Below, one piece after another: positions 7,323 through 17,743 of a stretch of 62,919 nucleotides of DNA. The position numbers and the translations under genes are program-made. The notes under the pieces were generated by a model. It saw nothing but the letters and a program-made list of their open reading frames with translations. It had not been told where the DNA came from and searched no databases. How positions within the stretch are numbered: position 1 is the stretch's first letter; the number at the start of each line of letters is the position of its first letter. Source of the DNA: an uncultured Saprospiraceae bacterium (GTDB taxonomy: Bacteria > Bacteroidota > Bacteroidia > Chitinophagales > Saprospiraceae); contig CALJPQ010000028.1 of NCBI GenBank assembly GCA_937980645.1, forward strand, positions 1 through 62,919, read 5' to 3'.

Positions 7323-9896
7323 CTAAAACTCTGTAGATAGGCGGATGCGCACGCCCCACTTCGTTACAAAAGGGTTGTCGGTGTACGTGAAGCGCCGCAG
7401 CAGGTCAATGCGAAGAATGCTGAAGATATTCGCCACACCTACGCTGCCTTCCACGTAGGGTTGTTTTTCGAGGGAATAGGTCATCGGCACCCCATTCTCG
7501 TAAGTGGGTAAATGCAAAAGCCCGTTGTTGGCGTCGGGCCGATTGCGCTCGCTCAAACCTCCCCAGAGCGCTTTTATAGTGAAAACCTCACGCCATTTGA
7601 GCCGGCGCAACAGCGGAACGCGCCCCATGAACGCTCCGCCAAAGTTGTGGTAATAGCTCACGGCAGCGTATTGGTCGCTGATGAACTCCATGAAATTCAT
7701 CAGGTTATACGACTCGCGCTGGTAGGTGTATGTCTGGTTAGCCTTGTGGATAATCAGCATCGGATACGGCGCCTGCCCAAATACTCGTCCACCTTCGATA
7801 ATGGCATAGCCTTGCCCCAGAATGGGGTAGAAAAACGCCTTGCGCATGGTGGCTCGCACCGTGTGGTAGTTGTATTCGCTGCCCAGCACTCCGCGCATGC
7901 CGGCGTCGTAGGCCAGCTCCAGGATGGGGTATTTTGTCAGAATGGGCGTCCGATAGTTCGGGCCGTCGTAGAACTTCTCGTTGGGTGCGTAGCGCAAACG
8001 CAGGCCCACTTCGCTGGCCATTAGGTCGGTTTTGTAGCGCGTTTCTCCCTGCTCGGTGTAGTCAAAGAGCAAGATACCCGCCGGGTTTTGGCGCGTGTTG
8101 CGCAGCAACAAACACCACGAAAAGCCACTCAGAAACTCCCGCCGATATTCCAGGCCGTACGTGTTCTTGTAGATCATTCGGTTGTTGGGCCCACGCTTGA
8201 GCGAAAGAAAGAGGTTGTCTTCGTTGACAAACTGCAGCCCCTGGCCCGGGATTTCAATATCGTTTTGATGCCACAGCCGAAGGTGATGGATCGGGAAAAG
8301 CCGCACCTTTTCTGGCCCAAAGGAGTACGTAATGGCGCCCATGCTCTTCCAGCGTTGGTCGCCAAAACCATAGGCGACATATCCTTCCAGCGCCAGACGC
8401 TTGCTAAAGTCGTAGTTCGTGCGGCCACCAAAGCGCAGCCGCAAGCCTTCGATAGGGTTGAAGCTGTAGAAAACGTTGGCCGGGCCAATATCCAGCCCGC
8501 CCACGGCCGTGTAGCCTTCAAAAAGGAAACGCACGCTCTTGACCACGCGCTTGAAGGTGCGGTCGCGATTGAGGCTATCCATCGTTTGCTTCAGGCCCGC
8601 TTCGCTGCGCGTCAGCTCGATGTGGCGGTTTTGTGCCCAAAACGCTTCGTCGCGCAGCAGAATGCCCGTATCGCGTACCACCGCCTGTAGAGGGGCAAAC
8701 AGCGAGTCCGCAAGGGCTTCGTTGATGCGATACCTCCGGTAACTCGTTACCTTATTGCCCAGCAGCGAACGCGCCTTCTGGCTATTCACCAAGCCAAATT
8801 CGATGGATACCTCGTCGCGGGTCAGCATGAGCGCTCGGCCGCCCTCGGCCGACGTTACCCAGGAATACTCCTGCTTCAGCTGGATATCGTTCACCCAGTT
8901 GAGGTTAATTTCAGGCGGTACGCCCACCTCGATGCGTCGCAACGCATACGTGGAGTCTAAGGCAATCCATAAATGCCCCGTAAACGCCACATCCGTCTTC
9001 ACCCGGGGCGCAAAGTACAGGCGCACGCAAGGGGTGCCCTCTACCAGTGTCGTGTCCTGGATGTAAAAACGGTAGATATTTGGTGAAATCGGGTTGAGTG
9101 GCCCCACGAAGCGCGTGTTCAGCAGCTCGATGGCCCCATCGTAAAAGTTGGCATCTGTGTACAGCGCGTCAATGAAATTGGAGATGCCCATCACGTTGAA
9201 GGCATCCTCGAACACCACATGCCGCTCGCCGCGCACGTACTCGCGCCGCGTGCTTGTGGCGCCGCGGTAGTACACGTCGGAGATCAGCTCACGCATGTAG
9301 AGCAGGATGTTGACCTTGTTGTTGACCCGGTTGGTGTCGGCATTATCAAAAATCACCTTGAAGCGGCGCAGCAGAAAGTTGTTGCGGGTCTTTTCGGTAA
9401 CGTTATTCAGCGCAAAGCCGATTTTCTCGTACTTCTCATACTGGTAGTACGCCAGAGCCTCTGGGCGGTTTTTGCTCTTATTCTCAATGGCCTTCCGAAT
9501 GAGGGCCACCGCCGGATTGTCCTTGTTGCGGTAGTGCTCTACGCGGACGGTTACCTCCTGAAGCGTTGAAGCTGTTTCACGCAGCAGAATAAGCAAATCG
9601 TGGTCTTCCCCGGTGCGCAAGACGATTTCCTGCGGGGTATATCCCACGTAAGTGATGCGCAGCGTCAGTGGGCCGGCAGCTGTCGTACTGAGCGCAAATC
9701 GCCCATCCGCATCGGCGCGAGCACCCGTGTTGGCTTCCACTATTCGGGCCGTAGCGAAGGGAAGCGGCTCCTCCGTCAGCGCATCTATGACGCGCCCACG
9801 CACCGTCGTGAACTGAGGTGTCTGGCCAGCAGAAACAAGGGGGAGTAGAAAAAGCGAGATTAAACCAAAGAAAGCCTGAAATGGGTTTGTTCGCAT
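7323..9896 (-). CDS. DUF5686 / carboxypeptidase-regulatory-like outer membrane protein
   Basis: An 857-residue protein with a signal peptide (ending VSAGQ), then a CarboxypepD_reg-like beta-sandwich at about residues 30-110 (VRGRVIDALTEEPLPFA), followed by a long DUF5686-type region and an aromatic-rich beta-barrel-like C-terminal half. It ends in phenylalanine, as outer membrane barrels often do. Members are widespread in Bacteroidota and their function is unknown. It is the last gene of the sphingolipid run: the GtrA stop codon lies 37 bases upstream of its start. Whether it takes part in lipid export or just shares the transcript cannot be decided from sequence. Confidence 0.8.
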   Translation of the reverse strand: MRTNPFQAFFGLISLFLLPLVSAGQTPQFTTVRGRVIDALTEEPLPFATARIVEANTGARADADGRFALSTTAAGPLTLRITYVGYTPQEIVLRTGEDHDLLILLRETASTLQEVTVRVEHYRNKDNPAVALIRKAIENKSKNRPEALAYYQYEKYEKIGFALNNVTEKTRNNFLLRRFKVIFDNADTNRVNNKVNILLYMRELISDVYYRGATSTRREYVRGERHVVFEDAFNVMGISNFIDALYTDANFYDGAIELLNTRFVGPLNPISPNIYRFYIQDTTLVEGTPCVRLYFAPRVKTDVAFTGHLWIALDSTYALRRIEVGVPPEINLNWVNDIQLKQEYSWVTSAEGGRALMLTRDEVSIEFGLVNSQKARSLLGNKVTSYRRYRINEALADSLFAPLQAVVRDTGILLRDEAFWAQNRHIELTRSEAGLKQTMDSLNRDRTFKRVVKSVRFLFEGYTAVGGLDIGPANVFYSFNPIEGLRLRFGGRTNYDFSKRLALEGYVAYGFGDQRWKSMGAITYSFGPEKVRLFPIHHLRLWHQNDIEIPGQGLQFVNEDNLFLSLKRGPNNRMIYKNTYGLEYRREFLSGFSWCLLLRNTRQNPAGILLFDYTEQGETRYKTDLMASEVGLRLRYAPNEKFYDGPNYRTPILTKYPILELAYDAGMRGVLGSEYNYHTVRATMRKAFFYPILGQGYAIIEGGRVFGQAPYPMLIIHKANQTYTYQRESYNLMNFMEFISDQYAAVSYYHNFGGAFMGRVPLLRRLKWREVFTIKALWGGLSERNRPDANNGLLHLPTYENGVPMTYSLEKQPYVEGSVGVANIFSILRIDLLRRFTYTDNPFVTKWGVRIRLSTEF

Positions 9897-9933
9897 GGCG
9901 TTCGTCAATGTCTCAAAAGAAAACGGGAAAACA

Positions 9934-10329
9934 TCAAAACTCGTTGGGTCGGGCGAAAACGAAATAACGATTAAACAAAAAAATCAGGTACCAGGCCATC
10001 AGCGCTACGCTCACGCGCGAAAACCACGGCGACAGGCCCATCTCATCGCAAAGCAGCCACACGCCGCCCACATTCAGGCCCATGCCCAGCAAAACGCCCA
10101 TGCCATAGCGGATACCTAATTTTTGCAGCGGAGTAGCCTCGTACCGCCCGAACACCCAATGGCGCTGAATGTAAAAAGCCACTACCGCGCTGACCGACCA
10201 GCCCACAAACGTGGAACCACCCGCATGTGCCGTGGCCATAAAAAGCACGTAAAACAGCCCAAAATCTACGACTGTCGAGCTGAGCGAACTCAGCGCATAC
10301 TTGAAGAGGAGATAGCCTTTCGAGCGCAT
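9934..10329 (-). CDS. GtrA-like four-helix membrane protein
   Basis: A 131-residue protein with four hydrophobic segments and the GtrA family (PF04138) pattern: FGLFYVLF in helix 1, then AFYIQRHWVFGRY after helix 2, and FLFNRYFVFARP at the C-terminus. GtrA proteins are thought to flip or help transfer lipid-linked sugars across the inner membrane. It starts three bases after the pgpA stop, so it is translationally close-coupled to the phosphatase and to the sphingolipid genes further upstream. In this context a role in sugar or headgroup decoration of a sphingolipid, or flipping of the lipid, is plausible, but this is inference. Confidence 0.85.
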   Translation of the reverse strand: MRSKGYLLFKYALSSLSSTVVDFGLFYVLFMATAHAGGSTFVGWSVSAVVAFYIQRHWVFGRYEATPLQKLGIRYGMGVLLGMGLNVGGVWLLCDEMGLSPWFSRVSVALMAWYLIFLFNRYFVFARPNEF

Positions 10330-10332
10330 AGG

Positions 10333-10812
10333 TTAGTCCCATATCCACCAAAAAACTTGCCACGACAGACCGGCGTAAATCCCTGCCAGAACGTCATCCA
10401 GCATTACGCCCCAGCCGCCCGGCAGACGCTCCAAGGAGCGGACACCCAATGGCTTGAGCACGTCAAACAATCGGAACAGCATAAAGATAATGGCCCACGC
10501 CTCCCATTCGACCGGGGCGGCCCAAAGAGCGACCCACATGCCGGCCATTTCGTCCAACACCACGGGCGAAGGGTCCTTGCCCCAAAGCGCCTCTGCCCGC
10601 GGGACGCCCACAATACCCACGAAAAAACTCAAGACGATAGCGATGGCGAGCCCGGGCTGTAAGAAGCCAGGCGCGCTCCAGGCCAACGCTCCAGCCAACA
10701 GACCGGCCAGCGCTGCTCCCCAGGTGCCTGGCGCTATGGGCAGCCACCCGGCGCCAAAACCGCAAAGCACCCAAAACAGCAGGCCCTCAGCTCGGCGTTC
10801 AGAGCCAGCCAT
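10333..10812 (-). CDS. pgpA: Phosphatidylglycerophosphatase A-type lipid phosphatase
   Basis: A 159-residue membrane protein of the PgpA family (PF04608). Signature elements are GFGAGWLPIAPGTWG at residues about 18-32, VVLDEMAGMW in the middle, FRLFDVLKP, and GVMLDDVLAG near the end; the acidic residues are the metal-binding active site. The family removes phosphate from phosphatidylglycerophosphate. Here the gene lies inside a sphingolipid operon, overlapping the epimerase by 14 bases, so the physiological substrate may instead be a ceramide phospho-headgroup phosphate; PgpA-like phosphatases are, to my knowledge, also used in Bacteroides inositol-lipid synthesis. Family call is firm, substrate uncertain. 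Confidence 0.85.
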   Translation of the reverse strand: MAGSERRAEGLLFWVLCGFGAGWLPIAPGTWGAALAGLLAGALAWSAPGFLQPGLAIAIVLSFFVGIVGVPRAEALWGKDPSPVVLDEMAGMWVALWAAPVEWEAWAIIFMLFRLFDVLKPLGVRSLERLPGGWGVMLDDVLAGIYAGLSWQVFWWIWD

Positions 10813-11791
10813 GTTGGCGGTACCATTTGACCGTCTCTTCCATACCCCGATAGAGGTCGTATTCAGGGCGGAAGCTCAGGTAGTAAGCAGTTTCTGAAAT
10901 GTCGCAGTGCCAGTTAGCCCCGCCCAACTCGCGCAGCTTCTCGCGGTTGAGCGCCGGCATTTTGCCCTGCCATCGGCCCACCAGCTCGCTCAGTGTGGCA
11001 ACGGCCCGCACTCCTGCCAGCGGCAGGCGCAGGCGCAGCGTACGGCGGCCCAAAGCCGTGCGCACCGCTTCGCCCAAATCGTCTGTAGTGTAGTCGCGCC
11101 CATCAGCGGCAATGAACTTCCGACCGCTGGGCCCACTCTCCAGAGCGGCGAGCATAAGCGCCACCAGATCACTGACGTAAATAAAACTGGCACGCTGCGG
11201 TGTCCGCCCAATGTACAGCTCCAACCCTCGGCTCACTAACTGGATGAACTGAAACAGATCGCGGTCGCGCGGGCCAAAAACGGCTGTAGGCTGCACCACC
11301 ACCCAGGGAAGCCTGCCCGTCAGGGCCTCCAGATAGGCTTCGGCTGCCCGTTTGCTGGCCCCGTAGGCCGTAACAGGCGCAGGTGGCTGGTCGGGTCGCA
11401 CACGCTCAGCCGCAGTGGCAGGGCCTAAAGCAGCCAGGCTACTCAAAAACAAAAAACGACTCGGTCGCAGTGCATCGTCCGACAGCACTTCGGCCAAATG
11501 GCGGGTATAATCGGCATTTACCCGAAAATAATCTTCCCTGCGCAGCGCCTTCGTAGTGCCTGCAATGTGCGCCACATAGTCGAAGCGCCCTTGCTGGTGC
11601 AGCGTTTCGGCCAGCGCTTGCAGCGAGTGGTACGGCAGATGCACGAAGCGCAAACGCGCGTCCCGCAAATAGGTGCGGTCGCTATTAGGGCGCACTGCAG
11701 CCGTTACCTCCCATCCGCGTGCCAGCGCCGCCTCGGTCAGCGCGCTGCCGATGAAGCCGTTAGCACCCGTTACCAGCAGACGAAGACTCAT
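10799..11791 (-). CDS. NAD(P)-dependent epimerase/dehydratase, candidate keto-sphingolipid reductase
   Basis: A 330-residue extended short-chain dehydrogenase. The Rossmann motif TGANGFIG occupies residues 8-15 and the catalytic YGASK covers Y143 to K147; SSLAALG supplies the catalytic serine. A generic annotation would be nucleotide-sugar epimerase. However, in Caulobacter a protein of this epimerase family (CerR) reduces the 3-keto group during ceramide synthesis, and here the gene lies between the desaturase (four-base overlap) and pgpA (14-base overlap) in a sphingolipid operon. The operon has no other obvious reductase, so a 3-ketosphinganine or 3-ketoceramide reductase role is the best inference. 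Expected in the cytosol or on the inner membrane face. Confidence 0.75.
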   Translation of the reverse strand: MSLRLLVTGANGFIGSALTEAALARGWEVTAAVRPNSDRTYLRDARLRFVHLPYHSLQALAETLHQQGRFDYVAHIAGTTKALRREDYFRVNADYTRHLAEVLSDDALRPSRFLFLSSLAALGPATAAERVRPDQPPAPVTAYGASKRAAEAYLEALTGRLPWVVVQPTAVFGPRDRDLFQFIQLVSRGLELYIGRTPQRASFIYVSDLVALMLAALESGPSGRKFIAADGRDYTTDDLGEAVRTALGRRTLRLRLPLAGVRAVATLSELVGRWQGKMPALNREKLRELGGANWHCDISETAYYLSFRPEYDLYRGMEETVKWYRQHGWL

Positions 11792-12795
11792 GCCGTTTTT
11801 TCTATCAGTGCCACATCGGGGGTGGACTCATCACTCAATGGCACGCCGCCACGGTCTTTGCGCACAATGCGCGAAAAGAGGCTGATTTCCTGGCTAAACA
11901 GGAAGCGCAACAGCAACAGCGTGTAGGACTTGTGGTATTTCAGCGAGTCGTAAAACTCCGGCGCCATGGCCCGCAATTTAGGTAAGTTGTTCCACGGCAC
12001 GGAAGGCATATCGTGGTGCTCGTTGTGGTAGCCCACGTTCAGGTTGAGGGTGTTGAGCGGCCCGTAATAGCTGTACGTCTCCTGGTCAGGGTCGAGCACT
12101 AAGTAATGCTCCTGTATCCAGCGCGCCCCCAGCGGATGCAGGCCAATGGAAAACATCAGACTCAGCCCCAGATAGGCAAACGCTTGCCAACCCCAGAAAT
12201 AAATCACCGCCACGTCGAAGGCCAGCTGTATCACCACGTTCAGGATGACCCACCGGTCTATCAGCATAGCCTCCTTACAACGCAGGACGCGTATCGCCTG
12301 GAAGAAGGGATAAAACAACAACCACAAGGCTTTGCCAATGAAGTAGTTGTTGATGAGGCGCGCCTCCCAACGCGAGGGCAAGTCAGCGTCCAGCTCATGC
12401 ACCCCCTGAAAGGCGTGGTGTTTGAGGTGATAATTTTTAAAGGCAATGGCAGAGGGAATAATCGTTGGCAGGTTAGCAAAAATGCCTGCGTAGATATTCC
12501 ACTCCCGCTTGCGGAAAATCAGGTGATGCGCCGCTTCATGAATACACACGAAAAGCACATGTGACGGAAAGGCGCCAACAAACCAGGCCAGACCCACTAT
12601 CCACCACCAGCTCTGATTGCGCAGCAAATAAGCCATGCTTATCTGGAAGGCTACGCAAACGAAAATGATCAGGGCCGTCCACGGGTTTTTACCGATGAGG
12701 TGGCGTGCTTCAGGGTGGGTTTCCAAAATAGCCTTAGTACGTTGGCGATGTGGCTCCGGGCCAGTTTTGTAGTGAAAATCGTTGGGCTGCTGCAT
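11788..12795 (-). CDS. Sphingolipid delta-4 (dihydroceramide) desaturase homologue
   Basis: A 335-residue membrane desaturase with three histidine boxes: HEAAHH (86-91), HLKHH (123-127) and HNEHH (257-261). More specific than the boxes is the stretch around residues 239-263: ETYSYYGPLN, then NVGYHNEHHD, which is characteristic of DEGS dihydroceramide desaturases of animals and fungi. The N-terminus (EPHRQRTKAIL, then HPEARHLIG) also follows the Lipid_DES domain (PF08557) that precedes the catalytic domain in that family. The expected reaction is an oxygen-dependent double bond at C4 of the long-chain base of dihydroceramide. It overlaps the epimerase by four bases and starts one base after the GNAT stop. 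Bacterial sphingolipids are usually saturated here, so this is notable. Confidence 0.85.
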   Translation of the reverse strand: MQQPNDFHYKTGPEPHRQRTKAILETHPEARHLIGKNPWTALIIFVCVAFQISMAYLLRNQSWWWIVGLAWFVGAFPSHVLFVCIHEAAHHLIFRKREWNIYAGIFANLPTIIPSAIAFKNYHLKHHAFQGVHELDADLPSRWEARLINNYFIGKALWLLFYPFFQAIRVLRCKEAMLIDRWVILNVVIQLAFDVAVIYFWGWQAFAYLGLSLMFSIGLHPLGARWIQEHYLVLDPDQETYSYYGPLNTLNLNVGYHNEHHDMPSVPWNNLPKLRAMAPEFYDSLKYHKSYTLLLLRFLFSQEISLFSRIVRKDRGGVPLSDESTPDVALIEKTA

Positions 12796-12796
12796 A

Positions 12797-15162
<2,366 letters not shown>

Positions 15163-15199
15163 TTAAAACATGAAGGGAGAAAAACGGGAAAACCGTCGT

Positions 15200-15835
15200 C
15201 TATTTCGACGGCGATTTTTTCGTCAAGACAAAGGTAGTTTTGAAAACAAAATCCCACAAAGGACTACTGACACCAAAACCTTTGTCAGGCTGCTGAAAGT
15301 GGTGCAGCATGTGGTGCTGCTTGATACGCTGCCACAGCGGATGCTTCCAGTTCAGATGGTGCACGGCGTAGTGGGTCATATCGTAACACAGATAGCCCAG
15401 GAGAAAGCCAGCAAAAAAGGGATAGACGGCGGGTACACCTAATAATAATCGGTATAGGCTAAAAAATAACACCGCCAGCGGGATGCTCACCACCGGCGGC
15501 ATCACCAAACGCAGCCGATCGTTCGGATAGTCGTGGTGCACACCGTGGATGATAAAATGAATACGGGCGCCCCACTTGCCCGGCGGCATCCAGTGGAAAA
15601 CAAAGCGGTGCAGAACGTATTCCGTAAACGTCCAGGCCATTATACCACCCAAAAACCAGCCTACCGAAACCCAACGAGCCTCCGAATGCCACAACAGCCA
15701 GCCCAAAACCGGTAGATATAGCAGTAGGGGTACGGTGAAGTGCACCTTCGAGAGCGACTCCATCCAGTCCTTCTCAAACATGCGAACTGACTCGGGGCTA
15801 CTCGAGACAAATAGCCGCTGATGTGCTTTGTTCAT
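15200..15835 (-). CDS. Fatty acid 2-hydroxylase (FA2H/Scs7)-like di-iron hydroxylase
   Basis: A 211-residue membrane protein of the fatty acid hydroxylase superfamily (PF04116) with a full set of di-iron histidine clusters: EYVLHRFVFH (72-81), HGVHH (97-101), YDMTHYAVHH (151-160) and HHMLHH (174-179), then GFGVSSPLWD. The order and the flanking residues, including RLVMPP after the second cluster, closely follow the catalytic domain of FA2H/Scs7, which hydroxylates C2 of the ceramide acyl chain. The N-terminal cytochrome b5 domain of the eukaryotic enzyme is absent, so a separate electron donor is needed. It is first in the sphingolipid operon, with spt starting 52 bases after its stop codon. 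Carotenoid hydroxylases are relatives, but the motif details favour FA2H. Confidence 0.82.
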   Translation of the reverse strand: MNKAHQRLFVSSSPESVRMFEKDWMESLSKVHFTVPLLLYLPVLGWLLWHSEARWVSVGWFLGGIMAWTFTEYVLHRFVFHWMPPGKWGARIHFIIHGVHHDYPNDRLRLVMPPVVSIPLAVLFFSLYRLLLGVPAVYPFFAGFLLGYLCYDMTHYAVHHLNWKHPLWQRIKQHHMLHHFQQPDKGFGVSSPLWDFVFKTTFVLTKKSPSK

Positions 15836-16036
15836 ACCTCGGACTTTTTTATGGTTAATAACGCTCTCTCCATCGCACCCGTCCCTTTACCTGGGCGAAA
15901 ACAGCATGCAAATTCGGGGCCGCCAGCCTGCGGAGTGATAAGGGAACGGGATTCACAAGAGAGACATCTACTAAGCGATTGATTTTGTGCTGATTTTGCA
16001 ATCAGCTTGCATCGGATTAAATACAAAAACCGCCTG

Positions 16037-16044
16037 CAAAGTTA
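16037..16044 (-). promoter_or_regulatory. Candidate -7 element upstream of sphingolipid operon
   Basis: On the minus strand this reads TAACTTTG, matching the Bacteroidota -7 consensus TAnnTTTG. It lies in the 240-base gap between recR and the hydroxylase gene, leaving a leader of about 195 bases. No clear -33 TTTG at standard spacing is visible, so confidence is low; it is the only candidate I found in that gap. Confidence 0.35.
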
Positions 16045-16075
16045 CAACACTGCCCAACAGGCACTATCGGCGCCT

Positions 16076-16681
16076 TCATCTCGAGTACGGCAACCGTGCC
16101 AGGATAGAGCGCGCCAGCGTAATCTCATCGGCGTACTCCAACTGACCTCCGAACGCTACACCGCGCGCAATGGCACTGACCAGTACGCCCAGTGGCGCCA
16201 ATTGTTGCGAAAGATAAAAAACCGTCGTCTCGCCTTCAATGGTAGGGCTGATGGCCATGATAACCTCTTTGATTTCGCCCTCCGAGACGCGCTGAAGCAG
16301 AGGGGCAATGTTCAGCTGATCCGGCCCAACGCCTTCCATCGGTGAAATGACGCCACCCAACACGTGGTAAAGCCCGCGATATTGGCCGGTGTCTTCGATA
16401 GCCATCAGGTCGCGCACGCTCTCCACTACGCACACCAATGTCCGGTCGCGCCGAGGGTCTGCGCAAATGCGGCAAATCTCCGCGTCCGACAAATTGTGGC
16501 ATACGCGGCACTCCCGAATACCAGAGCGCATGGCCAGCAGCGCTGCAGCAAAACGCTCTGTCGTCGCCGGCTCCTGCTTGAGCAGGTGCAGTACCAACCG
16601 AAGCGCTGTCTTGCGCCCAATGCCGGGCAGACTGGCAAACGCCTCGACGGCTTTCTCGATGAGCTGAGAAGAAAAGTTCAT
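16076..16681 (-). CDS. recR: Recombination protein RecR
   Basis: A 201-residue protein of the RecFOR gap-repair pathway that helps load RecA. Visible are the N-terminal helix-hairpin-helix (LPGIGRKTALRL), the zinc finger CRVC...CRIC (about residues 59-74), and the Toprim region (VCVVESVRDLMAIE, then YHVLGGVISPMEGVGP). The open frame extends upstream to 16768, but the ATG at 16681 gives the standard length, and a promoter-like element lies just before it. The gene is followed by 240 bases and then the sphingolipid operon on the same strand. Confidence 0.93.
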   Translation of the reverse strand: MNFSSQLIEKAVEAFASLPGIGRKTALRLVLHLLKQEPATTERFAAALLAMRSGIRECRVCHNLSDAEICRICADPRRDRTLVCVVESVRDLMAIEDTGQYRGLYHVLGGVISPMEGVGPDQLNIAPLLQRVSEGEIKEVIMAISPTIEGETTVFYLSQQLAPLGVLVSAIARGVAFGGQLEYADEITLARSILARLPYSR

Positions 16682-16689
16682 ATAGCGCG

Positions 16690-16697
16690 CAAAGATA
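16690..16697 (-). promoter_or_regulatory. Promoter -7 element of recR
   Basis: On the minus strand TATCTTTG fits the Bacteroidota TAnnTTTG consensus. A TTTTG lies 16 bases further upstream, near the usual position of the -33 element. Transcription would start only a few bases before the ATG at 16681, which supports that start codon for recR. Confidence 0.55.
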
Positions 16698-16749
16698 CGC
16701 CGCCGCATCCTGTCAAAACCGACGCCGATGACGCTCCGCCGCACCGGCC

Positions 16750-16787
16750 AAAAAGAACGGCGGCCCACCTCTTGCAGGGGGCCGCCG
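16750..16787 (-). terminator. Rho-independent terminator of the usp gene
   Basis: Inverted repeat CGGCGGCCC (16758-16766) and GGGCCGCCG (16779-16787) with a 12-base loop. Read on the minus strand, the stem is followed by TTCTTTTT. It lies 28 bases past the usp stop codon. Confidence 0.8.
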
Positions 16788-16815
16788 CATGGAAAACTAC
16801 CCTGTCATGTCCTGT

Positions 16816-17664
16816 CTATTTCTTAAGCGGAATGCTCAGCACCGGAATATCGGAGTGGTTGGCCATGTCCTCCGTCAGGCTGCCAAATAGCAGGTGCGAA
16901 AGCCCCTGCCGCTGATGCGTACCCATCGCAATGACATCAATGTGCCGCTCGCGCGCCACTTCCAGAATGGCCAGTTCCTCGTTAAACGTATTACCGCCAA
17001 TGAGCACCGTGCACTTGCGAAGCCCTGCAGCCGTTGTCATTTCGTTGGCCTTTTCTTCAATGGCATCGTTGCTCACTAAGCCTAACGGATCGTTCAGGTA
17101 CAAAACCGAAACTTCAAATGGAAAGTACGCCTGCCATTCAGCCAGCCATTCAAAGGCACGCGCCTGCTCAGGCCGCAGCGTGGTAGGCACCAGCACCTGC
17201 TTCCACTCAAAGCTTCGGGCGCTCTCTGGCACCGCCAACACCGCACAAGGCGCCGTGCGAATGACTTTTTCCGTATTAGAGCCTAAGAAGAACTCCACTG
17301 CACCCGTAGCGCCTTTCGTACCCATCACCACCAAATCCACACCATCCTCTTCGGCAATGCGCCGAATAGCATTGTGCAGAAAACCTTCCTCCACCCTGCT
17401 CTCAAACGGCACATCCACAAAACCTGCCGTCTCCGACAGTTCTTTTTTTAGTGCGTGCAAGGCCTCGGCTGCATTTTCGCGATACGCCTCCAAATCAAAC
17501 GCCTGTGGCACGCTATAGTCCGGCAATGGGGGCGTGTAGGCAATAGCAGTATTGACGTGCAATAATATTACACTCCCCTTTGTTTCACGCGCGATGAAGG
17601 CGCCTATTCGGGCGGCGTGTTTAGCATTTGTCGAAAAGTCGGTCGGAACAAGTATCTTCTTCAT
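16816..17664 (-). CDS. Tandem-domain universal stress protein
   Basis: A 282-residue cytoplasmic protein made of two UspA domains. The first begins MKKILVPTDFSTNAKHAARIGAF and carries the nucleotide-binding tail VVMGTKGATG...GSNTEKVIR; the second, from about residue 153, has VLVPTTLRP and ends with AMGTHQRQGLSHLLFGS. The GxxG(x9)G(S/T) ATP-binding pattern is kept in domain 1 and partly in domain 2. Bacteroidota commonly encode such double-Usp proteins; the role is general stress survival. It is probably monocistronic with its own terminator, and a CACCTTTG element at 17683-17690 (minus strand) may be its promoter. Confidence 0.9.
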   Translation of the reverse strand: MKKILVPTDFSTNAKHAARIGAFIARETKGSVILLHVNTAIAYTPPLPDYSVPQAFDLEAYRENAAEALHALKKELSETAGFVDVPFESRVEEGFLHNAIRRIAEEDGVDLVVMGTKGATGAVEFFLGSNTEKVIRTAPCAVLAVPESARSFEWKQVLVPTTLRPEQARAFEWLAEWQAYFPFEVSVLYLNDPLGLVSNDAIEEKANEMTTAAGLRKCTVLIGGNTFNEELAILEVARERHIDVIAMGTHQRQGLSHLLFGSLTEDMANHSDIPVLSIPLKK

Positions 17665-17743
17665 GGCAATAAAAGCAAGACAAAGGTGCTCGACATCCTT
17701 TGCTCATTTCAATGATGCCAGTCAGAAGCCCAGATGAGTGATG

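Noticed and set aside
10799..11791. Nucleotide-sugar epimerase for LPS or capsule
   Set aside because: Possible by family, but there is no sugar gene nearby and the operon is lipid-related; kept as reductase candidate with reduced confidence.
15832..16026. 64-codon minus-strand frame upstream of the FA2H-like gene
   Set aside because: No recognisable sequence, overlaps the start of the hydroxylase gene, and the stretch better fits an operon leader with a -7 element.
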